In this document: positions 1 through 12,100 of the stretch, piece by piece
How the letters are laid out: each line of letters begins with the position of its first letter
Numbering within the stretch: position 1 is the first letter of the stretch
Source of the DNA: Phaeosaccion multiseriatum
Lineage: Eukaryota > Ochrophyta, other classes
Assembly: GCA_965112735.1 (NCBI GenBank)
Contig: OZ218952.1
Coordinates: forward strand, 372,001 to 436,000
DNA: 64,000 nucleotides
Direction: 5' to 3'
Translations under genes and position numbers: made by a program
Notes under the pieces: generated by a model
The model's input: the letters and a program-made list of their open reading frames with translations, nothing else
Databases searched by the model: none
Told to the model about the DNA's origin: nothing

Positions 1-165
1 CACCTCGAGAGCATCAACCCAGAGCTGGACATGGACGGCTTCCCCGTGCAGCTCCCGTCGGTGATGGTGGAGTTGGAGGACGAGGGAGACATGTTGGTGG
101 GGGTGAGCTCATTCGGGGCGGGAGGAACGAATGCACACGTGCTGCTGAGGAGTTATGGGGAGAAG
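1..165 (+). other. Module A ketosynthase, C-terminal end only
   Basis: The frame from base 1 reads HLESINPEL and continues to VSSFGAGGTNAHVLL, the standard end of a type I KS. The same tail occurs at about 12810-12975 and 19080-19240 in the complete KS domains downstream. The catalytic residues lie outside the window. The first Met, at 31-33, is internal and not a start codon. Confidence 0.93.
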
Positions 166-3100
166 AGTGAGGGTGCGCCAGGCCCTAATCCGGTGCAAGC
201 AGAGACTCCAGTGGCGTTCTTGTTCACTGGGCAGGGTTCGCAGTACGTGGGCATGGGCAGGGAGCTGTACGAGAAGGAGGGCGTGTTCCGCGAGTGCATA
301 CAGCGGTGCAGCGGACTTCTCATGGAGCGGGCCTGGCTAACGGACAAGTCTGTGGTGGAGCTCATGTACCCTACCGCCGCTCAGGACGGGAAGGAGGAGC
401 AGGAGAAGACTGCACAAGCGCTGCTGAAGGAGACACGCTACTGCCAGCCGTGCCTGTTTGTGCTGGAGTATGCCCTCTGTGAGCTGTGGAAGTCGGAGGG
501 CGTGGAGCCTTCCATGGTGATGGGCCACAGCCTGGGCGAGGTAGTGGCGGCGTGCGTAGCCGGCGTCATGTCGCTGGAGGACGGGCTGATGCTGTCCGCC
601 AAGAGAGGAGCCGCCATGCAGGCCTGCCCCGAGGGCGAGGGAGTGATGTTCGCAGTGAGGGCAGGCAAGGAGGCGACTTTGGCAAGCATCGACGCTGCGG
701 GGGGGGCAGGGGAAGTGGTGCTGGCGTCGTCGAATGGACCGAGCGCGAGCGTGATCTCTGGAGCGCGCAGCGGTGTGGACAAGGTGGTGGAGAAGCTCAC
801 GACAGATGGGGTGGGCTGCAAGGCCCTGGAGGTGTCGCACGCCTTCCACTCTCCTCTGATGGAGCCCGCTGTACGTGCGCTGGAGGAGGCTCTGAGGCAG
901 GTGTCATTCAGCGCCCCACGCATTCCCCTGGTGTCCAACGTGACGGGCGAGGTGGTGAAGGCGGAAGAGGTTTCCCAGAAGACGTACTGGGAGCAGCACA
1001 TGCTCTCTCCCGTGCTGTTTGCAGAAGGTATCCACACGCTGGTGGAGCACTTGATGAGGGACAGGAGGGGCTTGAATGTTGTGGAGGTGGGGCCCAATGC
1101 CGTGTTGAGCAGCATGGGAGCCAAGTGCGAGCATCAGGAGGGGCTGGTGTGGGTCTCTACTCTAAATAGAAGACAAAACTCCAACGAGGGGTTTCGAGAG
1201 GCCCTGAGTAAAGTGATTGGCCCGGAGCACGTGGAGCTGTATCGGACGCGCAGACCGTTTCCTTGGTACGATGTCAGGGGTAGTGGCAAGAGGAAGAAGA
1301 GAGGAAAGGGCATTGTCAAAGCTCTTCCCCCAGCGACGGCTTGGGAGGAAAGAGGAGGAGTGAGGCTGTCGGTGGAGCAGCACCCGTACCTTGCAGATCA
1401 CGCAGTCAATGGTGGAGTGGTGTTGCCAGCGGCCGTCATGCTGGCAATTCTCTATGACACGCGCTGCTGCAGCACGTCAGGGGCCGGGGGTGAAGAGGGT
1501 GGTGGTGAGAGGACCATTTGCGACGCGGAGTTCGTTCGCTTCTTCCCAGTGAAGCAGTCCGAGGCTCAAGCTCTCGTAGTGTGCGACAATGGGTCTGGTA
1601 GTGGCAGGAGTGGCAGCGTCTCCCTGTGCAAGCCCGACAAGAAGGAGCTGCCCTACATGACAGCGAAGCTCGTGAGCGACAGCGAGAGCGAGAGCCCTGC
1701 GCAGGTACCTAACGGCGTAGACGTGCTATGGAAGGCTTGCCCAGACACGGTGGATGTCAGTCTGCTGTACGAGGAGCTGGAGCGGCACACGGGCAACCGC
1801 TTCGGCCCTGCCTTCCGGAACATTGTTGAGGCAAAGGTGGGCGACGGCGAGATGGTCGGGCGCGTACGGGTGCAAGGAGTGGCACCGTTTGCTCTCGACC
1901 CCATGGCGCTGGAGAGCTGCTTCCAAATGGCGGGTCTGCTCGACGGCGTCGCAGCGTTTGTGCCCACCAAGCTACGACGCCTTGTTGTGCTAACAGAGGC
2001 TGAGGGGCCGCAATTGCTGTGCCATACAAAGCTCATCGACAGGACTGCCACCAGCATCACCGCGGACGTGGTGACCATGTCCCCTCGAGGAGAGGTGTAT
2101 TGGAGAGTGGACGGACTGGTGCTCATGCAGCTGCCTCAGAGTCCGAATGCATGGCTGAAGCTGAGTGTGTACCACACTGTCTTCGCAGCCCCCGTAGAGT
2201 CTCCGGAGACGCCTCTGCCAGCATCAGCAGCAGCGGCAGCCGTGCCGTCGCGTCGCGTGTGCGTGCTAGGGATGGACAAGGAGACGGAGGAAACCATCGG
2301 CGTGCCGTGTGCTGACCTGGCTGAGGCTGATATCGTGGTTGACGCACGACAGTCCGTCGAGGAGGCTACCGAGCTGCTGCTCAAGTGCGTGGAGGCAAGC
2401 CGTGTTGGGCAAACTCTGAAAGCCCTCGTGTGGCTGGTCGTGCAGGCACCGCACACGCGGCAGGAGAAGGCACAGGAGGAGCAAAGAGCTTCCCCATCTC
2501 TCATGCTGGGATTGACTCGTGCTGCACGCTGCGAGAACCCCTTTCTACCAATCTACTGCTTTCTGCTTCCTCCCGGCATGCAGCTCTCGGTCGGGTGGCA
2601 ACACGTCCTTCCCTACATGCGGATGGAGAGGTTACCTGCAGACAAGGAGTGGCATCTCCTCCCAGGCACCGCTGCTCCCACTACTCACGCGTGGCGTGTG
2701 CCTCGACTGCAGCTGCTACCGAAGGAGCAGGCCGTCACACCGGAGGAACGTGCCGCGCCCGCCTTCCAGCTGCACGTTGACCGCCCCGGGCAGCTGTCCA
2801 GCCTACGCTGGCACGTGCTTCCTCGCTGGCCCTTGCAGGAGGGCGAGGTGCGTCTGGAGATCCACGCCGTTTCGCTGCACTTTAAGGACTTGCTGCTGGC
2901 CATGAGCATGTTGCCTGGGTTCCACCCTGTGCTGGGATTGGAGGCAGCGGGACGTGTCATCGAAGTGGGAGCAGGCGGAGAGGAGAGCATGCCACCGCAC
3001 TGCATGTACTCGATAGGCGACGAGGTGGTGAGCATGACCATGACCGCAGCCTCCAGTGACGCGCGCTACTCGCTGATGGGCACAGAGGCCATCGCCCCCG

Positions 3101-6100
3101 TGTGGAGTCTGCGGCCCAAGCCGGCCAAGCTTAGTATGGTGGATGCTTCTGGCTTCTACGGTGTGACGGTGACGGCCTACTATGCACTCATCGTGAAGGC
3201 CCAGCTGCAGCCCTCCGACACTGTGCTCGTGCACTCCGCAGCGGGCGGTGTAGGGCTGGCTGCGGTCCAGATTGCCAAGCACACCGGCGCCACCATCATC
3301 GCCTCGGCCGGATCCGTAGCAAGGCGCGAGCTGCTGCGAGAGCGCTATGGTGTACAGCACGTGATTGATTCCCGCGCACCCTCCAAGTTCGTCGATGAGA
3401 TTCGACGCGTGACGGGAGGTAGGGGGGTGGACGTGGTGCTGAACAGCATCGCCGGGGAGGGCATGGAGCAGAGCTTGAAGGCCATGGCTCCGCTCGGGCG
3501 CTTCGTGGAGATTGGCAAGCGCGATATTCTAAGCGACAACACGGTGCGCATGGGAGGCCTCAAGGAAAACGTGTCTCTCTTGAGTGTGCACATTGACCTG
3601 CTGACGGAGTCTCACCCGGATGTGGTGCAGCAGCTCGTGTCAGACTGTCAGCAGCTGCTGGAGGAGGGGAAGCTCTCTCCCGTGCCCACGACTGCCTTCG
3701 CCGCAGCCGATGCGACGGAGGCCTTCAAGCTGATGCGCATGGGGTCGCACACAGGCAAGCTCGCCATCGTCATGACGGCGCACGAGGGGGACGAGAAGAG
3801 CACTCCAACTCGCAATGTGCGTATACCTCCCTTTTTGTCCTCCTCTGTTGTGTTTGTCTGTATCCGGCGTTCCGGCGATTATGCTGAATGAGCTTTACTC
3901 ATGTCCCACCACGTCCCATCCTCCCCACCCATGACGCAGGCACGCTTCCTCCCGCAGCTCAGCGCCGACTGGACAGCCCGCTCGTCTCAAATCTTCCACA
4001 GTGCCGAAACGCTGGTAAGATCAGAGATGAGGACGTCAAGGGTAGCACTCACCACACCCTCCGCCAGAGTGGAGCAGTCGGTCATTTGCTCTCTCTCACC
4101 TTTTAACTGTGCGGTCATCTGACGGCCTGCCTTCGCTCCATCTCTCTCTCCCTCTTGTCTCGTATCTCTCCTACGGCTGTACAGGTGGTGGCGGGAGGAG
4201 CGAGTCGGATGGGAATCTCCCTCGTGGAGTGGATGGTGACCAACGGGGCACGACACATCGTCCTGCTGGTGTCAAGGCCAGTGGGCAGTCTCTCCCGCTC
4301 CATACAGCTTCGAGTGGAGAATCTCCGCAAGACCGGCGCTCATCTGCTCGTGCGAAAGTGTGATGTGGCAGACGCGGGGGCCCTTGCCGCGCTCTTCAAG
4401 GGGGCATGTTCGCACCCGCCGCTCACGGGCATTTTCCACTTGTCCTCAGGCCACGAGACCACCACACCTGCCCGTGGGGAAGAAGCGACGTTTCAAATGT
4501 CAGATGTGAAGGCGATAGAGGCCGAGAATCTTCACCGCCTCTCTGCTGCCCCTGAGCACCGAGACCGAGTGCGCTACTTTGTACTCTTCTCGTCTCTGGC
4601 AGCTGCTCACGGCAGCACCAAGCAGGCCGACGATGTGGGGGCACACGCCTCTCTTGGAGCGCTGGCGACGCACCGCCGGGCCATGGGACTCCCTGCCATG
4701 GCCGTCAACCTTCCGTTGGTACTCGGGGCTGGCCTCTACGACGTGAGGCAATTGCGGCAGCGGCGTTCGGACTCGTCGGGCACGGGGCTCAGCGGGGTTG
4801 AGGTTGAGCTCGTCTTTGCACACCTTCGGCGTCTGCTCCTGTACAACCAACATCTACCTGCAGAGATGAGCATCGATCGGCCGCTCTTGGACGCATATCG
4901 CAAGGCCAGCTCCAATGAGAGCTTGTACGATCTCGTGGATGAGGAAGGGCGTTTGCAGACACACACACCTATCTCTGCGAGAGAGACGCCTCAAGCACGC
5001 CAGCAGCCCCAGCACACAGGAGCGCAGCAGTTGTTGGAAGCCAGATTGGATGAGGAGAAGGAGCAGCATCGGAAAGTTTTCTCGGAGGGACACGCAAGGC
5101 TTGCTTCTGTAGTCCAGCCCGCTGTGGTGGCCCAAGTTGCCGCCCTGTTGGGAGCGGAGTGGCATGAGGTGGACCCAACGGCCAGCCTGCCCGAGCTCGG
5201 GCTGGACTCCCTGGCGGCGCTGGAGCTGGTGAACTGGGTGGGGGAGGAGTATGGTTTGACACTGTCTCAGAGCGAGCTTCTGGACGGTGCATCAGCGAGC
5301 GATGTTGTCAACACGATCTGCTCAAGCGGAGGAGGGGGCATTGCTACTGTGTCTACACCTTCCAAGCTTTCGACTGTCGCAAAGTCGCCCCGGCAAGGCG
5401 TCAGCTCTCCCGCCAGCTTTGCAGCCAATGCACCCGCCTCGCGTTCTGCCGTGGAGTCCGCTGTGGTGGCCCAAGTTGCCGCCCTATTGGGAGCGGAGTG
5501 GCATGAGGTGGACCCAACGGCCAGCCTGCCCGAGCTTGGGCTGGACTCCCTAGCGGCGCTGGAGCTGGTGAACTGGGTGGGGGAGGAGTACGGTGTGACA
5601 CTGTCTCAGAGCGAGCTTCTGGACGGTGCATCAACGGGCGATGTTGTCAACACGATCTGCTCAGGCGGAGGAGAGGGCGTTGCTACTGTGTCTGCACCTT
5701 CCAAGCTTTCGACAGTCGCGAAGTCACCCCGGCAAGGCGTCAGCTCTCCCGCCAGCTTTGCAGCCAATGCACCCGCCTCGCGTTCTGCCGTGGAGTCCGC
5801 TGTGATGGCCCAAGTTGCCGCCCTATTGGGGGCAGAGGTGCATGAGGTGGACCCAATGGCCAAGCTGCCCGAGCTTGGGCTGGACTCCCTAGCGACGCTG
5901 GAGCTGGTGAACTGGGTGGGGGAGGAGTACGGTGTGACACTGTCTCAGAGCGAGCTTCTGGACGGTGCATCAGCGAGCGATGTTGTCAGCGTGATCACTG
6001 CGGACGGAAGTGCTCGAGAGAGCTACGCTGGAAACGGGTATCAGCGCTCACGACAGCTATCGCTGCGCGCAACTGCAGTGCCTGAGCGAGTGGAGAAGGC

Positions 6101-9100
6101 GGCCCCTCTGTCCACACCTCCACCCACTCTCGCTTATACGAGCATTGCTGTGCCGCCCAAGCTGACAGTGGAGAGTACCCAGCGACTTCTGGCCGAGATC
6201 AAGCGCGCAAAGGGCGTGATTGCCTTCAGCGGAGGAAGCGCCACCGAGCCGTTCTGCCTGGGAGCGGATCTCGAGGGTGCGGGGGGCTTTGGTACCGACG
6301 CTATGGCGGAAACGCTAGAGAGCTTCCGACGGCTCCAGGAGGTGCTCAACGCGTACCCTTCTCCGATCATCGTGGTGGTGAACGGCGCGTGCAGAGGAGG
6401 GGGCATGCTCTTCCCCTGCTGCTCGACCGTGTCCATTGCGGATAACGAGAACGCCTCCTTCGCCTTCCCAGAGATCCGCCGAGGGGGGCTGCCCGGCCTG
6501 GTGTCGGTGTCCGCTCAGCTGCGCATGACGAAAGCGCAAGTGACGAGGCTAATGTGCACTGCTGACGTCATCACTGCGGCAAGCGCACTCAACTTGGGGC
6601 TTGTTGATATCGTCACAGCCAATGAGGAGGAGGCGCATGTGGAGATGAAGCGCCTGGTGCAGCGCTTCCGTAGCATTCAACCCGACCTGCTCGAGCGCTG
6701 TGTGACGAAGTATCCATTGACGACCTCGGCGGAAGCAGCAGTGGAGATGGGCCGGTTCATGGCACCTCCTCCTCCCGCGCACGATCCGAAGCTGGTGGAG
6801 GTGTCGTACAGGGGTGAAGGAGGGGGCGTGGCGGTGGTGGAGCTCACCGATCTGCAGCACTTTAATGCTATTTCTCGCAGCCTGTCCTCGGCCCTGTCCT
6901 CGGCCCTGGAGGAGGTGACCAGCAGCAAAAGGGTTCGCGCCGTGGTGCTGCAGGGGCGAGGGCGGCACTTCTGTACCGGAGCCAACCCTGCGGAATTTGC
7001 GGAGTCTCTTAAAACGCTCCCCGTGATGGCAGCTGCCCAGCTCGTCTTCGAGGTGTACGAGCCCTTTGCGCGGCTGTGCGAGCTCAAACTCCCCGTCGTA
7101 TGTGTGAGCCACGGCAAGGTATGAAGATGTTGGGCATCAAGCGGTGTTGGTGGCTCTATTTTTCGCACGTTGTTGTGTTCCTACATCGATTCGCCGTCGC
7201 TGAAACGCCCTCCTCGTTCGCTCCTTACGGTCTCTCTTGTGCACCAGGTGCTTGGAGGAGGGCTCGCCGCAATGCTGAACTCGGACTTCCGTATCGCAGT
7301 GGCGGGGAGCGTCTACAACTACGGAAACCTCCCGCGGGGTGTGTGCCCAGGCCTACTCCTGTCCCGTAACCTCGAGCGCACTGTAGGAGCCCCTGCCGCC
7401 ATGGCGCTGTACCTCCGTGACGATGTGCTGAGCTCCAGCGACGCTCTCTCTGCCGGGCTCGTGCACGAGGTGTGCCCCACCCTACAGGAGGCGCAGGATC
7501 GAGCTCTGGAGCTTGCTGAGACCATTTCCTCCTCTGCAAAGGGCGGTGTGGATCAGACGCTGATGCTCATGAGGCCAGACTTTGATCGGGCTCGCCTGGC
7601 AACGGAATCCCTGGTAAGCGCAACATGATCGCACATCTAGAGCTTCAGTCATCACCTCAGTACATTGCTCTGAGCTCCACGTCCTCCATCTAATCCTCGA
7701 ATGTTTCTCTTGTCACGTGTAGGGCCTCGCCATGTGCGTGACTTCGGGAAATGCGTTTTCGGACTCTTCGCAGTGGAGCTCGACAGCTTTCCAAGAGGCT
7801 CTTCGTCGAAAGGGTAGGGAGGGGCTGGAGGCTCTGACCGCTCCTACTGCTTTGGTAGCGGAGAGAGGAGGGGCGGACACAGCACCCCCAACACAGCAAC
7901 TCCAGCCGCCAGGCCCCGGCCCACTCACCGCAGAGCCTGCTGTGACAAGCCCACCGCCAGAGCCTTCCACCGCCAGCAAGCCCACACAGCCCCCCTTGGC
8001 TTCAGGGCAGGGAGGGAACCAGAGCCGGAGTAGAAGAGGAGCAGGGGGCAATGTCGGTATCCATGCCATGGAACTGTACGTGCCCAACCTGTCCGTCAAG
8101 CAGACCGACATGGAGGCTTTGTACGAGTGCCCCGGCAAGTTCACCGTCGGCCTGGGGCAGGAGGCGCTGGGCTTCTGCCACCCCTGCGAGGATGCTGTCT
8201 CCATGGCCATGACGGCGCTACACGGACTTCTGACCAAACATGGCGTTCGCTGGCAAGACGTGGGCAGGCTGGAGGTAAGACGGGGCAATGTGTGCTCACA
8301 GTGAGAACAGCCATGCCAGCAGATGATACCGACGGTGTGAGTGAGAGGGTTGTGTAAGAGAATGAGCTTAGTCGATTTCCCCACGCGTGCTCCGCCTGCT
8401 CCTGCTGCTGCTAATCATCGCCCCGACCAGGTTGGCACGGAGTCCTCTGTGGACTACAGCAAGAGCATCAAGACATATTTGATGCAGCTCTTCAACAACG
8501 CCGGGTGCAACGACGTGGAGGGCGTGGACAGCATCAACGCGTGCTATGGCGGGACGGCGGCACTCCTCAACGCCGCGGCTTGGTGCGGCAGCGAAGCCTG
8601 GGACGGGCGCTGGGCGGTAGTACTTGCTTCGGACTGCGCCTTCCTCCGCCCACCGCAAGACTTTTTGAACGGCGCTGCTGCTATCGCCATTTTGGTGGGT
8701 CCAGAGGCGCCAGTGGTGCTGGAGCCCTGCCGAGCGACTCATATGACGCATAGTCACGACTTCTACAAGCCTGCTGGTAGGCCCGACCCCTACCCCTTTT
8801 TCCTTGCCAACGATGGAGGCGTCAGCGTGAAGCTGTACGAGGAGTCGCTCAGGCAGTGCCTCTGTCGCCTGCAGAGAGAGCTCCAGGCGCCGCTCGTTGG
8901 GGATGGCGGCGTGACAGACTACTTCGCCTTCCACTGCACCAGCACGTACCTGTGCAAGCGTGGCTTCAAGGTCCTAACCACGGGGGTGAAGGGACTGGGA
9001 TTCGGTACGTTTGCACGGAATCGTTGTCACAGACAGCACCCCCTTCTTGTCTGTGTGGCACATGCATGTTGTGCTCTACCACTCTCTTACTTGTCGCCCC

Positions 9101-12100
9101 ATGCCAATGGCCTGTCTGTTTGTCTGTCTACTTCCTTTCTCATGTGAAACAGAGGCCAAGAAGGCGCTGTACGACGAGCGCTGCGAGCCATCCACCAGAG
9201 TCACCAAGCAGCTGGGGTCCACCTTCGCCGCCTCGGCGTATGTGAGCCTCTACTCGCTGTTCGTTAACGCGGAAGTGGACGGGCTGGACTTGCGAGACAA
9301 GCGCGTGTTGGTGTACTCGTACGGCTCAGGATCGGCCGCTACTCTGTACTCGCTCAAGGTACGGACTCCGCCGGCGATTAAGGGCGGAAGAGGCATGGGC
9401 ATGATGGAGCGGCTGCGCCAGCGAGAGGTGGTGCATCCCGAGGTGATGCAGGCGAGCATGAGGAGGCGCGTGGAGTTGCTGCACAGCGCAGACTACACGC
9501 TCGAGCCGGAGGGACTGCTGCCGGGCACTTTCTTCCTGCAGTCGGTGGATGCTGCGGGAGTGCGGTGCTACGCCCAGTATAGTACACTGGGCGCCGACAG
9601 CCCCATCGTCCCCCTTGAGCAAGTCTCCGTGGCATTAGATGGTGAAGCTGTCATGCCACTTCCTCTGCGGCTGGCACCAGCTGCAGCGCCACCACGTCCC
9701 TCTGCATCGAAGCACATCGCCATTGTGGGCATGGCGTGCCGCTTCCCCGGGGGCGCTGACAGCCCTGAGCGTCTGTGGCAGCTCCTCTGCGAGGGCATCG
9801 ATGCTGTCGGGCCCTTTCCCACAGACCGGTGGGGAGAGGTGGGCAGCGAACAGCACACGTATGCCAGAATGGGAGCGTTCTTAGACGACGCACATCTCTT
9901 CGACTACAGAAAGTACGGGCTCACGCATAGGGAGGCTGAGCACATGGATGTGAACCACCGCATAATGTTGGAGGTTGCGGACGCGGCCATGATCAATGCG
10001 GGTATGGGAGGCGGAGAGTTCTCAGGCACCAGCTCAGAGTCCAAGCACAGTCGCAGCTCCACGGGTGTGTTCGTGGGGTGCAACAACGTCGAGTGGCTTC
10101 TATCCCAATGTATCGAGGGCCAGGGTGAGGGTGCGAAGCTGGGCGTTGCGAGGGTGCCAAAGACAGGGGCCTACACCCTGGTGGGCGGTGCTCCAAGCTT
10201 CGTGGCAAGCCGGCTCAGTTATCACCTCGGTCTCGGAGGGCCCTCTATGGGATTCGACATGGCCTGCTCGTCCTCCTTTGGTGCCATCCACGCGGCCGTA
10301 TCGAGCTTGCGCAGCGGCGAGGTGACTGCTGCAGTGGTGGGCGGTGTCAACATCATGTCCTTGCCTTTCGCATTCGACTGGATGGCCAAGCTGCAGCTAC
10401 TGTCCAAGGTTGGTCGGTGCGCTGCTTACGATATTGCCGGTGATGGCTACGCGAGGGGTGAGGGGTGCGGGGCGGTCGTGCTGAAGCGCTTGGAGGACGC
10501 CGAGGCGAGCGGCGACAACGTGCTCGGGGTCATTCTTGCGTCCGCTCTCACGAACAACGGGTGTCAGGACGAGGAGCAAAGCAGCGGCAGCAGCAGCAAA
10601 AAGGCCAGCATCGCTGCCCCGAATGAAAACGCCCAACGGAAGGCCGTGAAGCAGGCGCTCGCGCAGGCGGGTGTGGCGCCTTCGGAGGTGGGCTTTGTCG
10701 AGGCACATGGTCTGGGCTCACCGATGGGAGACGCCATGGAGCTCCGTGTGTTGCAGAGCGAGCTGCGCAGTAGCGGCACCAGCACTTCATCCACATCATC
10801 ATCATCAGTGGTGGCGCCTCTGCTCGTGAGTACCACCAAGCCCAACATGGGAAATCTGGAGGGCGCCGGAGGTATGCTGGCGCTGATCAAGACTGTGGTC
10901 GCGCTTCAGCACGGCTTTGTGCCGCCGAATATTCACCTTTACACGCCTCATCCTCGCTTGGAAGTGGACAATGCAGCAATACGGCTGCCCTCTGCTGGCG
11001 CAGGGAACGCTCCCTTTGAGGGGAGTGTGGCGGGCATGCACTGCTATGGCATCTCGGGAGTCAACGCGCATGTTCTAATCCGGAAGGGAGCTGCACAGGT
11101 TGCTCACGTCGAGCGAGGAGAGGAAGACACGAGGATGAAGACAGCTTTCCCATGGCCCGCAGCCCCTTGTACTGAGATGCGTCGTCCTCCGACAGTTCTG
11201 GCCTCGGCGAAAGGTACTTATGAGACGGAGATGGCCTTGAAGCCGCCTCGCGACGAGAGTCAACGCTCAACGACGACAGAAGTGATGGCCATAGCGAGAA
11301 GTTATCTAGGGCAGAATGGGGAGAAGCTGAGGGAAAATACTTCACTGATGGAGGCAGGCCTTGATTCGCTGGCACTGGTAGAGATGCGTGGCCAGCTGCA
11401 GTCTCGCTTTGGGGTGAACGTGTCCAGCGATGTGCTCTTCTCCAATCCGACCGTAGCAGCGGTGGCTGCGTGGGTGGAAGCGGAGGTGCTGGGAGCGGAC
11501 ACAGGACCTCCCACTGTTCGCTCTATTGGCGGTGCAAGCACTCCACGGAACCAAGCCGACTCGACCGCGCAGCTGGCCGTTGTTGGCATGGCGTGCCGCT
11601 TCCCTGGAGGTGCGAACAGCCCCGAGGCCTTCTGGGCCATAATGTCTGCAGGTACGGACTGTATTGGTGCGGCGCCTGTCGACCGCTGGGCAGACGATGG
11701 CAAGCAGAAGCAGTGGCAGGGGGGCTTCATTGACGGAGTGGAGATGTTCGACAACGCCTTCTTTGGCATCTCGGCCGCCGAGGCACAGGCCATGGACCCC
11801 AATCAGCGACTCATGCTGGAGGTGGGATTCGAGGCCCTTCACCAGGCTAGATACGAGAAGGGCACACTACAAGGCAGCAAGACAGGCGTGTTTGTGGGCA
11901 TGTCTGGGAGCGACTGGGGCTTGGTTGTTGCGGATGAGAACAAAGGCGCATATTCCGTGATGGGCACGTCCAACGCAAGTCCTGCCAACCGAATGTCCTC
12001 TGTCCTCGGGCTGAGGGGACCGAGCATAAGTGTAGACACTGCCTGCTCGTCATCATTGGTTGCGCTGGATGCCGCATGCAGCAGCTTGAGACGGGGCAAG

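Noticed and set aside
31-33. Met as PKS start codon
   Set aside because: The frame is open upstream to base 1 and encodes KS sequence, so the Met is internal.
438-1124. Minus-strand frames of 150-250 residues opposite the AT domains (also 13257-13991 and 19541-20275)
   Set aside because: They recur at the same place in all three AT copies and mirror the GC-rich sense codons; no independent features.
10250-10870. Module B KS as the malonyl-ACP decarboxylase of the branching cassette
   Set aside because: Cassette decarboxylases lose the Cys but keep the His residues; this KS does the opposite, so the acetyl-ACP donor must be made elsewhere or in trans.
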